From: Angelakisella sp.
Lineage (GTDB): Bacteria; Bacillota; Clostridia; Oscillospirales; Ruminococcaceae
Assembly (NCBI GenBank): GCA_013316495.1
Contig: WSMP01000023.1
Span: 1 to 15,986 of the forward strand
Direction: 5' to 3'
Length of the DNA: 15,986 bases
Position numbers and translations under genes: made by a program. The notes beneath the pieces are model-generated. The model had not been told where the DNA came from. It searched no databases and saw nothing but the letters and a program-made list of their open reading frames with translations. Below, piece after piece: positions 1 to 6,687 of this stretch. Each line of letters starts with the position of its first letter. Positions within the stretch are counted from its first letter, which is position 1.

Positions 1-1
1 G

Positions 2-157
2 TATTGCCGCGGGCAGGGGGGCATCTACCAGGAGGTGGACGTTTTGCAGAGGATGATCTCCCAGGCCACCGGGGAGCTGCTGGGGGAGCGGTTCCTTTAC
101 CGCAACCGCTGCCGCATCGGCTACCCCCTGCCGGCGGGGACGGTGGTTTTGGAGTAG
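2..157 (+). CDS. vanW: VanW-family protein, C-terminal end only
   Basis: The window opens inside a gene. One frame gives 51 residues ending in a TAG at 155-157. The residues include IYQEVDVLQR, then ATGELLGE, then LYRNRCRIGYPL. From memory, VanW proteins of vanB and vanG clusters end in the same pattern: an E-V strand, a T-G-E-L/Q turn, then an L-Y-x-N-x-C-x-I-G-Y-P-L tail. VanW is an accessory protein of glycopeptide-resistance operons whose biochemical role is not established. The position fits, because in vanG operons vanW lies directly upstream of the ligase, as here. An 87-base gap with a small hairpin (about 191-214, CTGC/GCAG core) separates it from the ligase gene. The identification rests on a short tail plus synteny, so it is good but not certain. 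Confidence 0.68.
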   Translation, partial: YCRGQGGIYQEVDVLQRMISQATGELLGERFLYRNRCRIGYPLPAGTVVLE

Positions 158-244
158 GGGCGGCGTCCCCTGGCGGCGTTTGCAAAACAGCCTCCCTGCA
201 TTGAGCAGAGGAGGGAGAAAACCAAAGGAAGGGTATGGGAAGAG

Positions 245-1295
245 ATGGAAAAAATTACAGTGGCAGTTTTCTTCGGGGGCTGCTCCCCGGAATACAGCGT
301 TTCTCTCCAGTCCGCGGCGGCGGTGCTGGAGGCCCTGCCGCCAGAAGGGTACGAGGCGGTGGCGGTGGGTATCACCCCGGAGGGAAGGTGGTACTATTAT
401 GGCGGGGATACCCAGGCCATCCGGGAGGACCGGTGGCTTCGCCAGGGGCCCTGCGTTCCGGCCATTCTCTCCCCCGACCGGGGGGAAAAGGGACTGCTCC
501 TCTTTGAAAAGGGCGGGGTGCGGTGGCTGGCTATCAACGCCGCCCTCCCCATGCTCCACGGGCAGCTGGGGGAGGACGGGAGCATCCAGGGCCTCATCGC
601 CCTGGCGGGTATTCCCCTGGTGGGGTGCGGCGTTTTGGCCTCCGCCCTCTGTATGAATAAGGACCGGGCCCGCAGGCTGGCCTCCCTGACCGGCGTTTTA
701 ATTCCCCTCTCGGTAATGGTGGAGCGGGGAGAGGGGTTAGAAAGGGCCGCCGCCTTGGGGCGGGACAAGGGATATCCCCTCTTCGTCAAGCCGGTGGGGG
801 CGGGCTCCTCCTACGGCGTCAGCCGGGTGGAGCGGGAGGAGGAGCTGCCCTCCGCCTTGGAGCTGGCCTTCCGGTACGACAGCCGGGCGCTGGTGGAGGA
901 GGCGATCCCCGGCGCGGAGGTGGGGTGCGCCGTCCTGGGGCGGGAGACCCTTACCACCGGGGCGGTGGACCTGGTGGAGCTGTCCGGCGGATTTTTGGAT
1001 TTCACCGAAAAATACACCCCCCCGTACCTCGGTAACCCACTGCCCGGCGCCCCTGCCGCCCAAAACCGCGGAGGAGATCCAGGAGACGGCCAAGGCCATC
1101 TACCGAAGCCTGGGGTGCTCCGGCTTTGCGCGGGTGGACCTTTTCCTCACGCCGGAGGGGCGGCTGGTCTTTAACGAGGTAAACACCATTCCGGGCTGCA
1201 CCCCCCACAGCCGTTTCCCCGCCATGCTGGCGGCGGCAGGGCTTTCCCTCCCGGAGGTGCTGGAGCGGACAATTGGAGAGGCGGTGGAGAGATGA
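245..1295 (+). pseudogene. vanG: VanG-type D-alanine--D-serine ligase, frameshifted
   Basis: ATP-grasp ligase that in vanG operons joins D-Ala to D-Ser, giving peptidoglycan precursors with low vancomycin affinity. The start is ATG 245, with an AGGAAGG-like site upstream. The first frame reads VAVFFGGCSPEYSVSLQSA (substrate loop), LHGQLGEDGSIQGLIALAGIP, ALCMNKDRAR, PLFVKPVGAGSSYGVSRV (ATP grasp) and FTEKYT. The EKYT loop is of VanC/E/G type rather than the VanA/B lactate type. Directly after EKYT the frame is lost and hits a stop at 1172-1174 (309 residues). From about 1020 the third frame continues the family perfectly: EEIQETAKAIYRSLGCSGFARVD, then the Mg-binding FNEVNTIPGCT, ending at TGA 1293-1295. 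Removing one C from the C7 run at 1017-1023 restores a 349-residue protein, the size I recall for VanG. As read, the Mg-binding C-terminus is missing and the product should be inactive. The stop overlaps the next start (ATGA). Confidence 0.9.
1017..1023 (+). other. C7 homopolymer at the vanG frameshift
   Basis: Seven consecutive C sit exactly where homology moves from one reading frame to another. With six C the reading would be T-P-R-T-S-V-T-H-C-P-A, matching the T-L-K-T-S-x-I-H-x-P-A run of VanG-type ligases. The tract could be a real null mutation, a slippage-prone (phase-variable) switch, or a consensus error. Confidence 0.85.
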
Positions 1296-2095
1296 GAGAG
1301 CGTATTTTGCCCTGGGAGGCGGTAGGGGTTGGGAGCCTGGTGCTGGTGAATGGGGAACATCCCTGCCGGACCCTGCCCTCCCGGCGGGAGCTGGCGGCGG
1401 TGGGCCCCAAAAACAGCGGGGTGATGCTGGAGCGCCGGGCGGCCCTGCTGCTGGAGGAGCTGATGGCAAAGCTCCGGGGCTGGGAGGGCATCGCCCCGGT
1501 GAGCGGCTGGCGGTCCCTCCAGGAGCAGCGGGACACCTGGGAGGAGGCCATGGTGAAGGAGGGGCCGGAGTTCACCTGGAAGTTTGTGGCCCGCCCCGGC
1601 CACAGCGAGCATCACACCGGCCTTGCCATTGATTTGGGGGAGCGGCGGGAGAAAATCGACCCCATCTGCCCCGCCTTTCCCGACCAGGGAATTTGCGGGC
1701 GGTTCCGGCGGCTGGCGGCGCGGTATGGCTTTATCCTCCGCTACCCCGCCGGGAAGGAGGCGGTTACCGGCATTGCCCACGAGCCGTGGCACTTCCGGTA
1801 TGTGGGGACGCCCCACGCCCTCATCATGGAGGAGCGGGGGCTGGTGCTGGAGGAATATATCCAGCTGCTCCGCCGCCATCCCTACGGGGAACGGCCTTTG
1901 GTTTGGAAGGGCTGCGGCCTGGCGGTGGAAATCTCCTTTCTCCCCGCCGTCCCTGGGGACAGGGCACAGCTGCTCCAGCGGGAGGACTGGCCCTGGGCCG
2001 TTTCGGGCAACAACGCGGACGGATTTATCATCACCCGGTGGAACGGAACAGCCATTCGGGAGCGTGTTATGGGAAAGGAGCGCGCGGCGGGATGA
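1292..2095 (+). CDS. vanXY: VanXY-type D,D-dipeptidase/D,D-carboxypeptidase
   Basis: 267-residue zinc peptidase of the VanY/M15B family. VanXY enzymes cleave D-Ala-D-Ala dipeptide and trim terminal D-Ala from precursors, so only modified precursors remain. The zinc site is complete: SEHHTGLAIDLG at 105-116 supplies His107 and Asp114 (the SxHxxGxAxD pattern), and HEPWHFRYVG at 163-172 supplies catalytic Glu164 and ligand His167. VSGWRSLQEQ at 70-79 is the usual substrate-wall segment. There is no signal peptide or membrane segment, so it should be cytoplasmic, like VanXY and unlike membrane-bound VanY. A C-terminal extension (about 200-267, with WAVSGNNADGFIITRW) resembles the tail seen in VanXY proteins. 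ATG 1292 overlaps the ligase stop, and its own TGA overlaps the next ATG, which implies translational coupling. Because vanG is frameshifted here, ribosomes stopping at 1174 would not reach the coupled start. Confidence 0.87.
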   Translation: MRERILPWEAVGVGSLVLVNGEHPCRTLPSRRELAAVGPKNSGVMLERRAALLLEELMAKLRGWEGIAPVSGWRSLQEQRDTWEEAMVKEGPEFTWKFVARPGHSEHHTGLAIDLGERREKIDPICPAFPDQGICGRFRRLAARYGFILRYPAGKEAVTGIAHEPWHFRYVGTPHALIMEERGLVLEEYIQLLRRHPYGERPLVWKGCGLAVEISFLPAVPGDRAQLLQREDWPWAVSGNNADGFIITRWNGTAIRERVMGKERAAG

Positions 2096-2529
2096 AAAAA
2101 CAGCTGCTTTTACTGCTGCTTGTGTTAACGTTGGGTTTGGGTGGATGCAAAAAGGGGCCGGTGGCCGGAGGCAATCAGGCGGCCCCCACCGGCAGCAGCT
2201 TTATTTTGGGGGTGGACTGCCAGTGCGAGGGGGTCCGGCGCATCAACTACAGCTATTACGCCGGGGAGGAGCGCCGGGGCTGCGGCGGGACCATGACCCT
2301 GGACGAGGACTTACGGGACGATTGGAACCTCTCCTTTGGTCCCTCCCAGTTCCGGGAGGAGGGGGATTTGGGGAGCTTTGCCATCGCCTTTTCCCTCTAC
2401 GGGGCGGACGGGAAGACCCAGCTGGGGAGTACCAACCGGGTGACCTTCCCCGCCCGGTACGGGGAGGGGTACAGCGTCCGCCTCTCCGGGGACCAGGAAA
2501 ATGGCTTTGCCGCCCAGCTTGTGGAGTGA
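2092..2529 (+). CDS. small lipoprotein of unknown function, last gene of the van operon
   Basis: 145 residues starting at ATG 2092, which overlaps the vanXY stop as ATGA. A GGAAAGGAG site lies at about 2072-2080. The first 19 residues are a lipoprotein signal: MKKQ, a run of leucines, then the lipobox LGGC with Cys19. The mature part has a short Gly/Pro/Ala linker (20-37), then a soluble, probably beta-rich domain with ILGVDCQCEGVRRINYSYY, TMTLDEDL and VTFPARYGEGYSVRL. I recognise no family. A longer reading of this frame exists upstream but overlaps vanXY and lacks the signal peptide at its start, so I reject it. The gene sits where vanT (serine racemase) would normally follow vanXY. Its lipid anchor places it on the outer face of the membrane, where it could bind or sense cell-wall material (inference only). 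Confidence 0.85.
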   Translation: MKKQLLLLLLVLTLGLGGCKKGPVAGGNQAAPTGSSFILGVDCQCEGVRRINYSYYAGEERRGCGGTMTLDEDLRDDWNLSFGPSQFREEGDLGSFAIAFSLYGADGKTQLGSTNRVTFPARYGEGYSVRLSGDQENGFAAQLVE

Positions 2530-2553
2530 GAGAGCAGAAAAGGGAGGAAAACA

Positions 2554-2589
2554 CAGAAAAAGGGGACCCTTATAGGGCCCCCTTTTCTG
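2554..2589. terminator. bidirectional hairpin terminator between convergent genes
   Basis: An imperfect inverted repeat pairs CAGAAAAAGGGGACCCT with AGGGCCCCCTTTTCTG around a very short loop. It lies 25 bases after the lipoprotein stop and 38 bases beyond the phosphofructokinase stop. The CCCCCTTTT arm gives a U-rich tail on the plus strand, and a T-rich stretch follows on the minus strand, so it probably serves both. Confidence 0.7.
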
Positions 2590-2626
2590 ATGGGCAGGGG
2601 GCGAAACGCCCCGCCGAACTGGGAAA

Positions 2627-3787
2627 TTACAGGGTATAGGAGAGGATGGGGGGAAGCTCCGGGCCGATAAGGGGTTTGCACCACTCCACAAAAGCGGGGG
2701 TGACGCCGTTGCCCGCTTCGTTGATAAACTCCGGCGGCATCAGCCGCTCCCGGAGCATCACCTCCTGGATGTCGATGAGGATGGGTTCCACCTGGTAGGG
2801 CTGGGTGGAAAGGCGGGAGAAGCCCACCATCTTGCCGCTTTCCCCAGTGAGGACGGCCCGGACGGCCAGCTCCCCCGCCAGCACCGCCTCCTCCCGGTCC
2901 ACCGGGGACTGCCAGGCGATGGAGGCCCGGCCCAGGAGGCCCGGCTTTTCGCTCCGGGCCTTGTACCCCAGCTTCTTAATAATAAGGTTTGCCAGATGGG
3001 CGCTTACATCCCCGAAGTAGGTGGCCCGTCCCACTGTAAAGATGGGGTCCACAATGGGCTTTCCGTCCGCCCCGGTGAGGCCCTCGCTGGCCACCACCAC
3101 GCCAAAGCCCTTCTCTTTGATGAGCTTTTCCACATCGGCCAGAAAGCGCTCCGGGGAGAAGGCGCGCTCCGGCAGGTAGATAAGATCCGGCCCCGGCAGG
3201 CCGCACTGGGCGGCCAGGGCGCTGGCGGCGGTAATCCACCCGGCGCTGCGGCCCAGGGCCTCGATAACCACCACGTGGATGGGGAGGCTGCGGACGTCGG
3301 CGCAGACCTCCGCCGTGGAGGCGGCCATATACCGGGCGGCGCTGCCGTAGCCAGGGGCGTGGTCGGTGATGGCGATGTCGTTATCAATGGTTTTGGGGAT
3401 GCCCATAACCCGGACCCCCTGGTCCGAGCAGGCGGCGTAGAGCTTGCCGCAGGCGTCCATGGTGCCGTTGCCGCCGTTCATCACCACCGCGGTGATCCCC
3501 AGCTCCCGGATGACCTGGGCCATGGCGGCATAATCCTCCGCCTCCAGACAGTCGCGGGAGGTGCCGATGGCGGAGGCAGGGCTTTGGAGCAGCAGGCTTA
3601 GGCGCTCCTCCGGCTCCGTCCCCAGGTCCTTTACCTGGCGGCGCAGCAGCCCCCCGGTGCCCCCGATGGCGGCGTAGACGCTGCCCCCCTTCAGGCGGCG
3701 CTTTGCCTCCCGTACCGCTCCATAAAGGGAAGAATTGATGACGGCGGTGGGCCCGCCCCCGTGGATGATGAGAAGATTTTCGGCCAT
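2627..3787 (-). CDS. pfp: 6-phosphofructokinase of the PPi-PFK lineage, phosphate donor uncertain
   Basis: 386 residues; phosphorylates fructose 6-phosphate in glycolysis. Motifs in order: HGGGPTAVINSS (9-20, phosphate loop), ASAIGTSRD (71-79), NGGNGTMD (104-111), PKTIDND (131-137, with the catalytic base at Asp135), GYGSAARY (146-153), EALGRSAGW (176-184, fructose-6-phosphate site). GGPTAVINSS and GGNxxMD are typical of a clostridial and spirochaete group annotated as diphosphate-dependent. PPi enzymes normally carry Asp after GGN (GGND) and Lys in PKTIDND. Here Lys132 is kept but the Asp position is Gly108, the residue used by ATP enzymes. Donor use cannot be read from sequence alone. The start has AGGAGG six bases upstream. 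It is a single-gene unit, divergent from the 4023 operon and convergent with the van operon. Confidence 0.88.
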   Translation of the reverse strand: MAENLLIIHGGGPTAVINSSLYGAVREAKRRLKGGSVYAAIGGTGGLLRRQVKDLGTEPEERLSLLLQSPASAIGTSRDCLEAEDYAAMAQVIRELGITAVVMNGGNGTMDACGKLYAACSDQGVRVMGIPKTIDNDIAITDHAPGYGSAARYMAASTAEVCADVRSLPIHVVVIEALGRSAGWITAASALAAQCGLPGPDLIYLPERAFSPERFLADVEKLIKEKGFGVVVASEGLTGADGKPIVDPIFTVGRATYFGDVSAHLANLIIKKLGYKARSEKPGLLGRASIAWQSPVDREEAVLAGELAVRAVLTGESGKMVGFSRLSTQPYQVEPILIDIQEVMLRERLMPPEFINEAGNGVTPAFVEWCKPLIGPELPPILSYTL

Positions 3788-3908
3788 GACGCTCCTCCTT
3801 TTGCTTCTGCCCGCCGCTGCTTTAGGCGGGGAAACGCCCCCGGCGGTGTGCCAAGGGTCTGCCTATCTGGAAAGCCGCAGAGGCGGTTTTTCCAAAAATA
3901 CCGATTCT

Positions 3909-3937
3909 ATCATACCAAGTTTGGCGGGTTGGGGCAA
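3909..3937 (-). promoter_or_regulatory. sigma-A-type promoter for the phosphofructokinase gene
   Basis: On the minus strand, TTGCCC (3932-3937) and TATGAT (3909-3914) are separated by exactly 17 bases, about 120 bases upstream of the ATG. The TATGAT is followed by an A/T-rich AGAAT, as expected at a start region. Confidence 0.65.
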
Positions 3938-3957
3938 GTAGGAAAGTTTTTCTTCTG

Positions 3958-3986
3958 TTGCTTTTTTCCAGTTCAGTGATTATACT
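3958..3986 (+). promoter_or_regulatory. sigma-A-type promoter for the 4023-7274 operon
   Basis: TTGCTT (3958-3963), 17 bases, TATACT (3981-3986). A second TATACT follows at 3988-3993 as part of a tandem TATACTG duplication. The start codon lies about 30 bases beyond the expected transcription start. The site is back-to-back with the minus-strand promoter at 3909-3937, so their -35 boxes lie 20 bases apart. Confidence 0.65.
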
Positions 3987-4022
3987 GTATACTGTTCATA
4001 TGAAACGAGGAGGTGATTCCCC

Positions 4023-4697
4023 ATGGCGGAGGCGATGCTGCGGCACCCCTATCCCACGGTGGAGAAGGGGGGAGATCTTGCCTGGGGCGGAAACCAGGGC
4101 TGGCTGAAGGCGCCCCTGGCCCAGAAATACGGCTGCGGCGTGGTGGCGGCCACCGACCTGCTTCTCTATCTCCACCGCTACGGGGAAGGGTGGGGGAGCG
4201 GGTACTTCCGGGACCTTCCGGAGGGGCCCATCCCCTGGGAGATTTACGATTTTTACGCCGACCGGCTGCGGAAGCGGTACTTCCCCCTGATTCCGCCCTT
4301 CGGCCTCAACACCCTTTTGCTGGCGGGGGGCCTGAACCGGTACTTCCGGGAGTACCAGCTCCCCCTGCGGGCGGGCTGGAGGCTTGCCGCCGGTGCCTTT
4401 TGGCAGAGAGCGGAGACGATGCTCCGGCGGGACATCCCGGTGATCCTTTGCATCGGCCCCAACTTCCCCTTCTTTTGGCAGAAACACCAGCTGCCCCTTT
4501 ACACCCAGGGAGCGGAGGGGAGCTTTCTGGCGGAGGGAGGGACGCAGGCCCATTTTGTCACCATGGCGGGGATGGAAGGGGCGTGGCTGACCGTCTCCTC
4601 CTGGGGGCGGCGCTACCACATCCGGCGGGAGGAGTACGAGGGCTACTGCCGGAAGCACAGCTGCCCCCTCTACTGCGGCATGGCGGAGATTCGGTAA
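4023..4697 (+). CDS. small protein with possible C39/papain-like Cys-His arrangement
   Basis: 224 residues, first gene of a three-gene operon, with a very strong GAGGAGGTGA site 8-9 bases before ATG 4023. No signal peptide or clear membrane segment is visible, so it is probably cytosolic. I recognise no named family. Several features resemble C39-like cysteine peptidases: a Gln34-x-x-Gly-Cys38-Gly motif leading a helix (VVAATDLLLYLHRY), a central hydrophobic strand IPVILCIG (138-145), and His177 in AHFVTMAGMEG followed by a strand ending VSSWG (191-195). In C39-like and BtrH-like folds the same layout is Cys at a helix start, then His-x-V-x-x-x-G, then a strand ending in Asn, Asp or Ser. This fold assignment is inference. 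The linkage to a ParB-BMP fusion and a phosphoesterase suggests a small intracellular sensing or processing unit. Confidence 0.82.
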   Translation: MAEAMLRHPYPTVEKGGDLAWGGNQGWLKAPLAQKYGCGVVAATDLLLYLHRYGEGWGSGYFRDLPEGPIPWEIYDFYADRLRKRYFPLIPPFGLNTLLLAGGLNRYFREYQLPLRAGWRLAAGAFWQRAETMLRRDIPVILCIGPNFPFFWQKHQLPLYTQGAEGSFLAEGGTQAHFVTMAGMEGAWLTVSSWGRRYHIRREEYEGYCRKHSCPLYCGMAEIR

Positions 4698-4728
4698 GGC
4701 CGGTGAAGGCGAGAAGGAGGTTGGAACA

Positions 4729-6687
4729 ATGAGCCGTCAAGAAGCGGCAGAGCAATACAGCCGCGCCCAAAAGCGGGGGCGCAAATCCTACAAAAGCTGC
4801 ATCCTGCGGGGGCGCTACCCCTATCCCCAGGTGCTGGATGAAATCCTGGAGGAAAGCATGACAGCGGGACAGGTGGAGCTGGGGCTGGCGGAAATCCCCC
4901 TGGACCAGATTGTGGGGACCAAGACGGAGGGGCGGCGCACCTCCTTTTCCGCCGACTTTATGCCCCTGCTGGACGTGGACACTGAATTTGCCACCAAGTG
5001 GATCGACCTTTGCGAGGCCCACCTGGGGGACGAGGGGATCCGGGATCCGGTGATCTGCTACGAATACCTGGGGCGCTTCTATGTTCAGGAGGGAAACAAG
5101 CGGGTAAGCGTTCTGAAAAGCTATCAGTCCGCCACCATCCCGGCCCAGGTGATCCGCATAGTGCCGGTGTGGAGCGAGGAGCCAGAGATACTGGCCTACT
5201 ATGAATTTATGCAGGCCTACCAGAAGACGGGGCTTTACCAGATTCGCTTTACCCAGACCGGGAGCTTTCCGAAGCTGCAAACCGCCCTGGGGCACGAGAC
5301 GGAGCATCCCTGGAGCGAGGAGGAGCGCCGCAGCTTTATGTCCGGCTTTTACTCCTTCCTGCCCCCCTTCCAAAAGCTGGGAGGGGATTCCCTGCCCATT
5401 ACAGCGGTGGACGCCCTGCTCATCTGGCTGAAGGTTTACCCCTTCAGCGACCTGCGGGAGCAGCCCGCCGCCCAGATCCTCAAGTCCCTCCGGGCCGTCT
5501 GGCCGGACATTAAGGGGCTTTGCCATGAAAACCCCATCTCGGTGACCACCGAGGAGCAGGAGGACCCGGAAAAGGGCCTTTGGGGGCGGCTCTTCCGCTC
5601 TAAGGTGTCCACCCCCCTGAACGTGGCCTTCATCAGCGACCTGCTGCCGGCGGAAAGCGACTGGGCCAGAGCCCACGACCTGGGGCGGCAGTACCTGGAG
5701 ACGGTGCTGGAGGAGCGGGTGACGGTGCAGCACTACGACGGCGTGGGCTGCGGTACCCAGGCGGAGGAGGCCATCGAGGAGGCCATCCGGCAGGGGGCCC
5801 AGGTGATTTTTGCCACCACGCCGCCCCTCATCGGGGCCTGCCGGAAGGCGGCGGCCCAGCACCCCCAGGTGCGCATTCTCAACTGCTCGGTCTCCATGCC
5901 CTACAGCGGGGTGCGCACCTACTACAGCCGCGTTTACGAGGGGGAGTTCATCGCCGGGGCGGTGGCGGGCATCATGAGCCGGGACGGCCAGATTGGCTAT
6001 GTGGCCTCCAGCCCCATCTTTGGGGTGCCGGCGGGCATCAACGCCTTTGCCCTGGGGGCCCAGCTTACCAATCCCAGCGTCCGGGTGCGGCTGCGGTGGT
6101 CCTGCCTGGAGGAAAACGCCCTGGGGACCCTGGCCCAGGAAGGAATCGGCGTTATCTACAACCTGGATCTCCCCGCCCCGGACCGGACGCGGGAGGCCTG
6201 GGGCCTCTGCAAGGTCCGGGAGGACGGGAGCTTCCTTTCCCTGGTTGCACCCTACTGGCACTGGGGGAGCGTCTATGTCCGGCTGGTGCGGATGATTCTG
6301 GAGGGCAGCTGGGACACGGCGGATTCCACCCAGGGGCGGGCGGTGAACTACTGGTGGGGGATGAACAGCCGCTCCATCGACATCCTGCTGGCGGAGGAGC
6401 TGCCCGCCGGGGTGCGGCAGCTGGCGGGGATTCTGCGCCAGGGTATCATGGAGGGGAGCATCGCCCCCTTCAGCCGGCCCCTGCGGGACCAGGAGGGGAA
6501 CCAGCGCAACGACGGCACCCGCGCCCTTTCCATCGAGGAGATACTCCATATGGATTGGCTCTGTGACTGTGTGGACGGGAGCATCCCCGGCTACCAGGAG
6601 CTGCTGCCCAAGGCCCGGCCCATCGTCCGGCTCCAGGGCGTGTACCGGGACCAGATACCGCCGGAAAAGGAGGGGCCCATCCTGTGA
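4729..6687 (+). CDS. ParB-like / BMP (PnrA-like) fusion protein, cytosolic
   Basis: 652 residues. The N-terminal part (about 55-150) resembles a ParB/Sulfiredoxin-type nucleotide-binding fold, with IPLDQIVGTK, then GRFYVQEGNKRVSVLKSY (115-132) and a closing IPAQVIRIVPVW. A helical linker follows (155-285). Residues about 296-560 form a BMP/PnrA periplasmic-binding-protein fold: PLNVAFISDL, GAQVIFATTPPLIGA, and the hallmark VYEGEFIAGAVAGIMSRDGQIGYVAS (402-427). BMP proteins usually carry nucleosides or act in basic membrane lipoprotein roles, with a lipoprotein signal. Here the first 30 residues are charged and have no signal or lipobox, so it should be an intracellular ligand sensor (inference). 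No DNA-binding helix-turn-helix is obvious. AAGGAGG lies nine bases before the ATG. The gene follows the 4023 gene by 31 bases and overlaps the next by four. The length suggests a complete protein. Confidence 0.85.
   Translation: MSRQEAAEQYSRAQKRGRKSYKSCILRGRYPYPQVLDEILEESMTAGQVELGLAEIPLDQIVGTKTEGRRTSFSADFMPLLDVDTEFATKWIDLCEAHLGDEGIRDPVICYEYLGRFYVQEGNKRVSVLKSYQSATIPAQVIRIVPVWSEEPEILAYYEFMQAYQKTGLYQIRFTQTGSFPKLQTALGHETEHPWSEEERRSFMSGFYSFLPPFQKLGGDSLPITAVDALLIWLKVYPFSDLREQPAAQILKSLRAVWPDIKGLCHENPISVTTEEQEDPEKGLWGRLFRSKVSTPLNVAFISDLLPAESDWARAHDLGRQYLETVLEERVTVQHYDGVGCGTQAEEAIEEAIRQGAQVIFATTPPLIGACRKAAAQHPQVRILNCSVSMPYSGVRTYYSRVYEGEFIAGAVAGIMSRDGQIGYVASSPIFGVPAGINAFALGAQLTNPSVRVRLRWSCLEENALGTLAQEGIGVIYNLDLPAPDRTREAWGLCKVREDGSFLSLVAPYWHWGSVYVRLVRMILEGSWDTADSTQGRAVNYWWGMNSRSIDILLAEELPAGVRQLAGILRQGIMEGSIAPFSRPLRDQEGNQRNDGTRALSIEEILHMDWLCDCVDGSIPGYQELLPKARPIVRLQGVYRDQIPPEKEGPIL

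Noticed and set aside
1100..1879. 259-codon minus-strand frame across vanG/vanXY
   Set aside because: Overlaps two genes with intact family motifs, and the translation has no coherent domain.
1693..2091. Upstream extension of the lipoprotein inside vanXY
   Set aside because: The signal peptide begins at ATG 2092 with an ATGA overlap, and the upstream part is an out-of-frame reading of vanXY.
4558..6549. 663-codon minus-strand open frame opposite the ParB-BMP gene
   Set aside because: Pro/Gly/Gln/His-rich shadow. The plus strand carries the BMP hallmark and strong ribosome sites.
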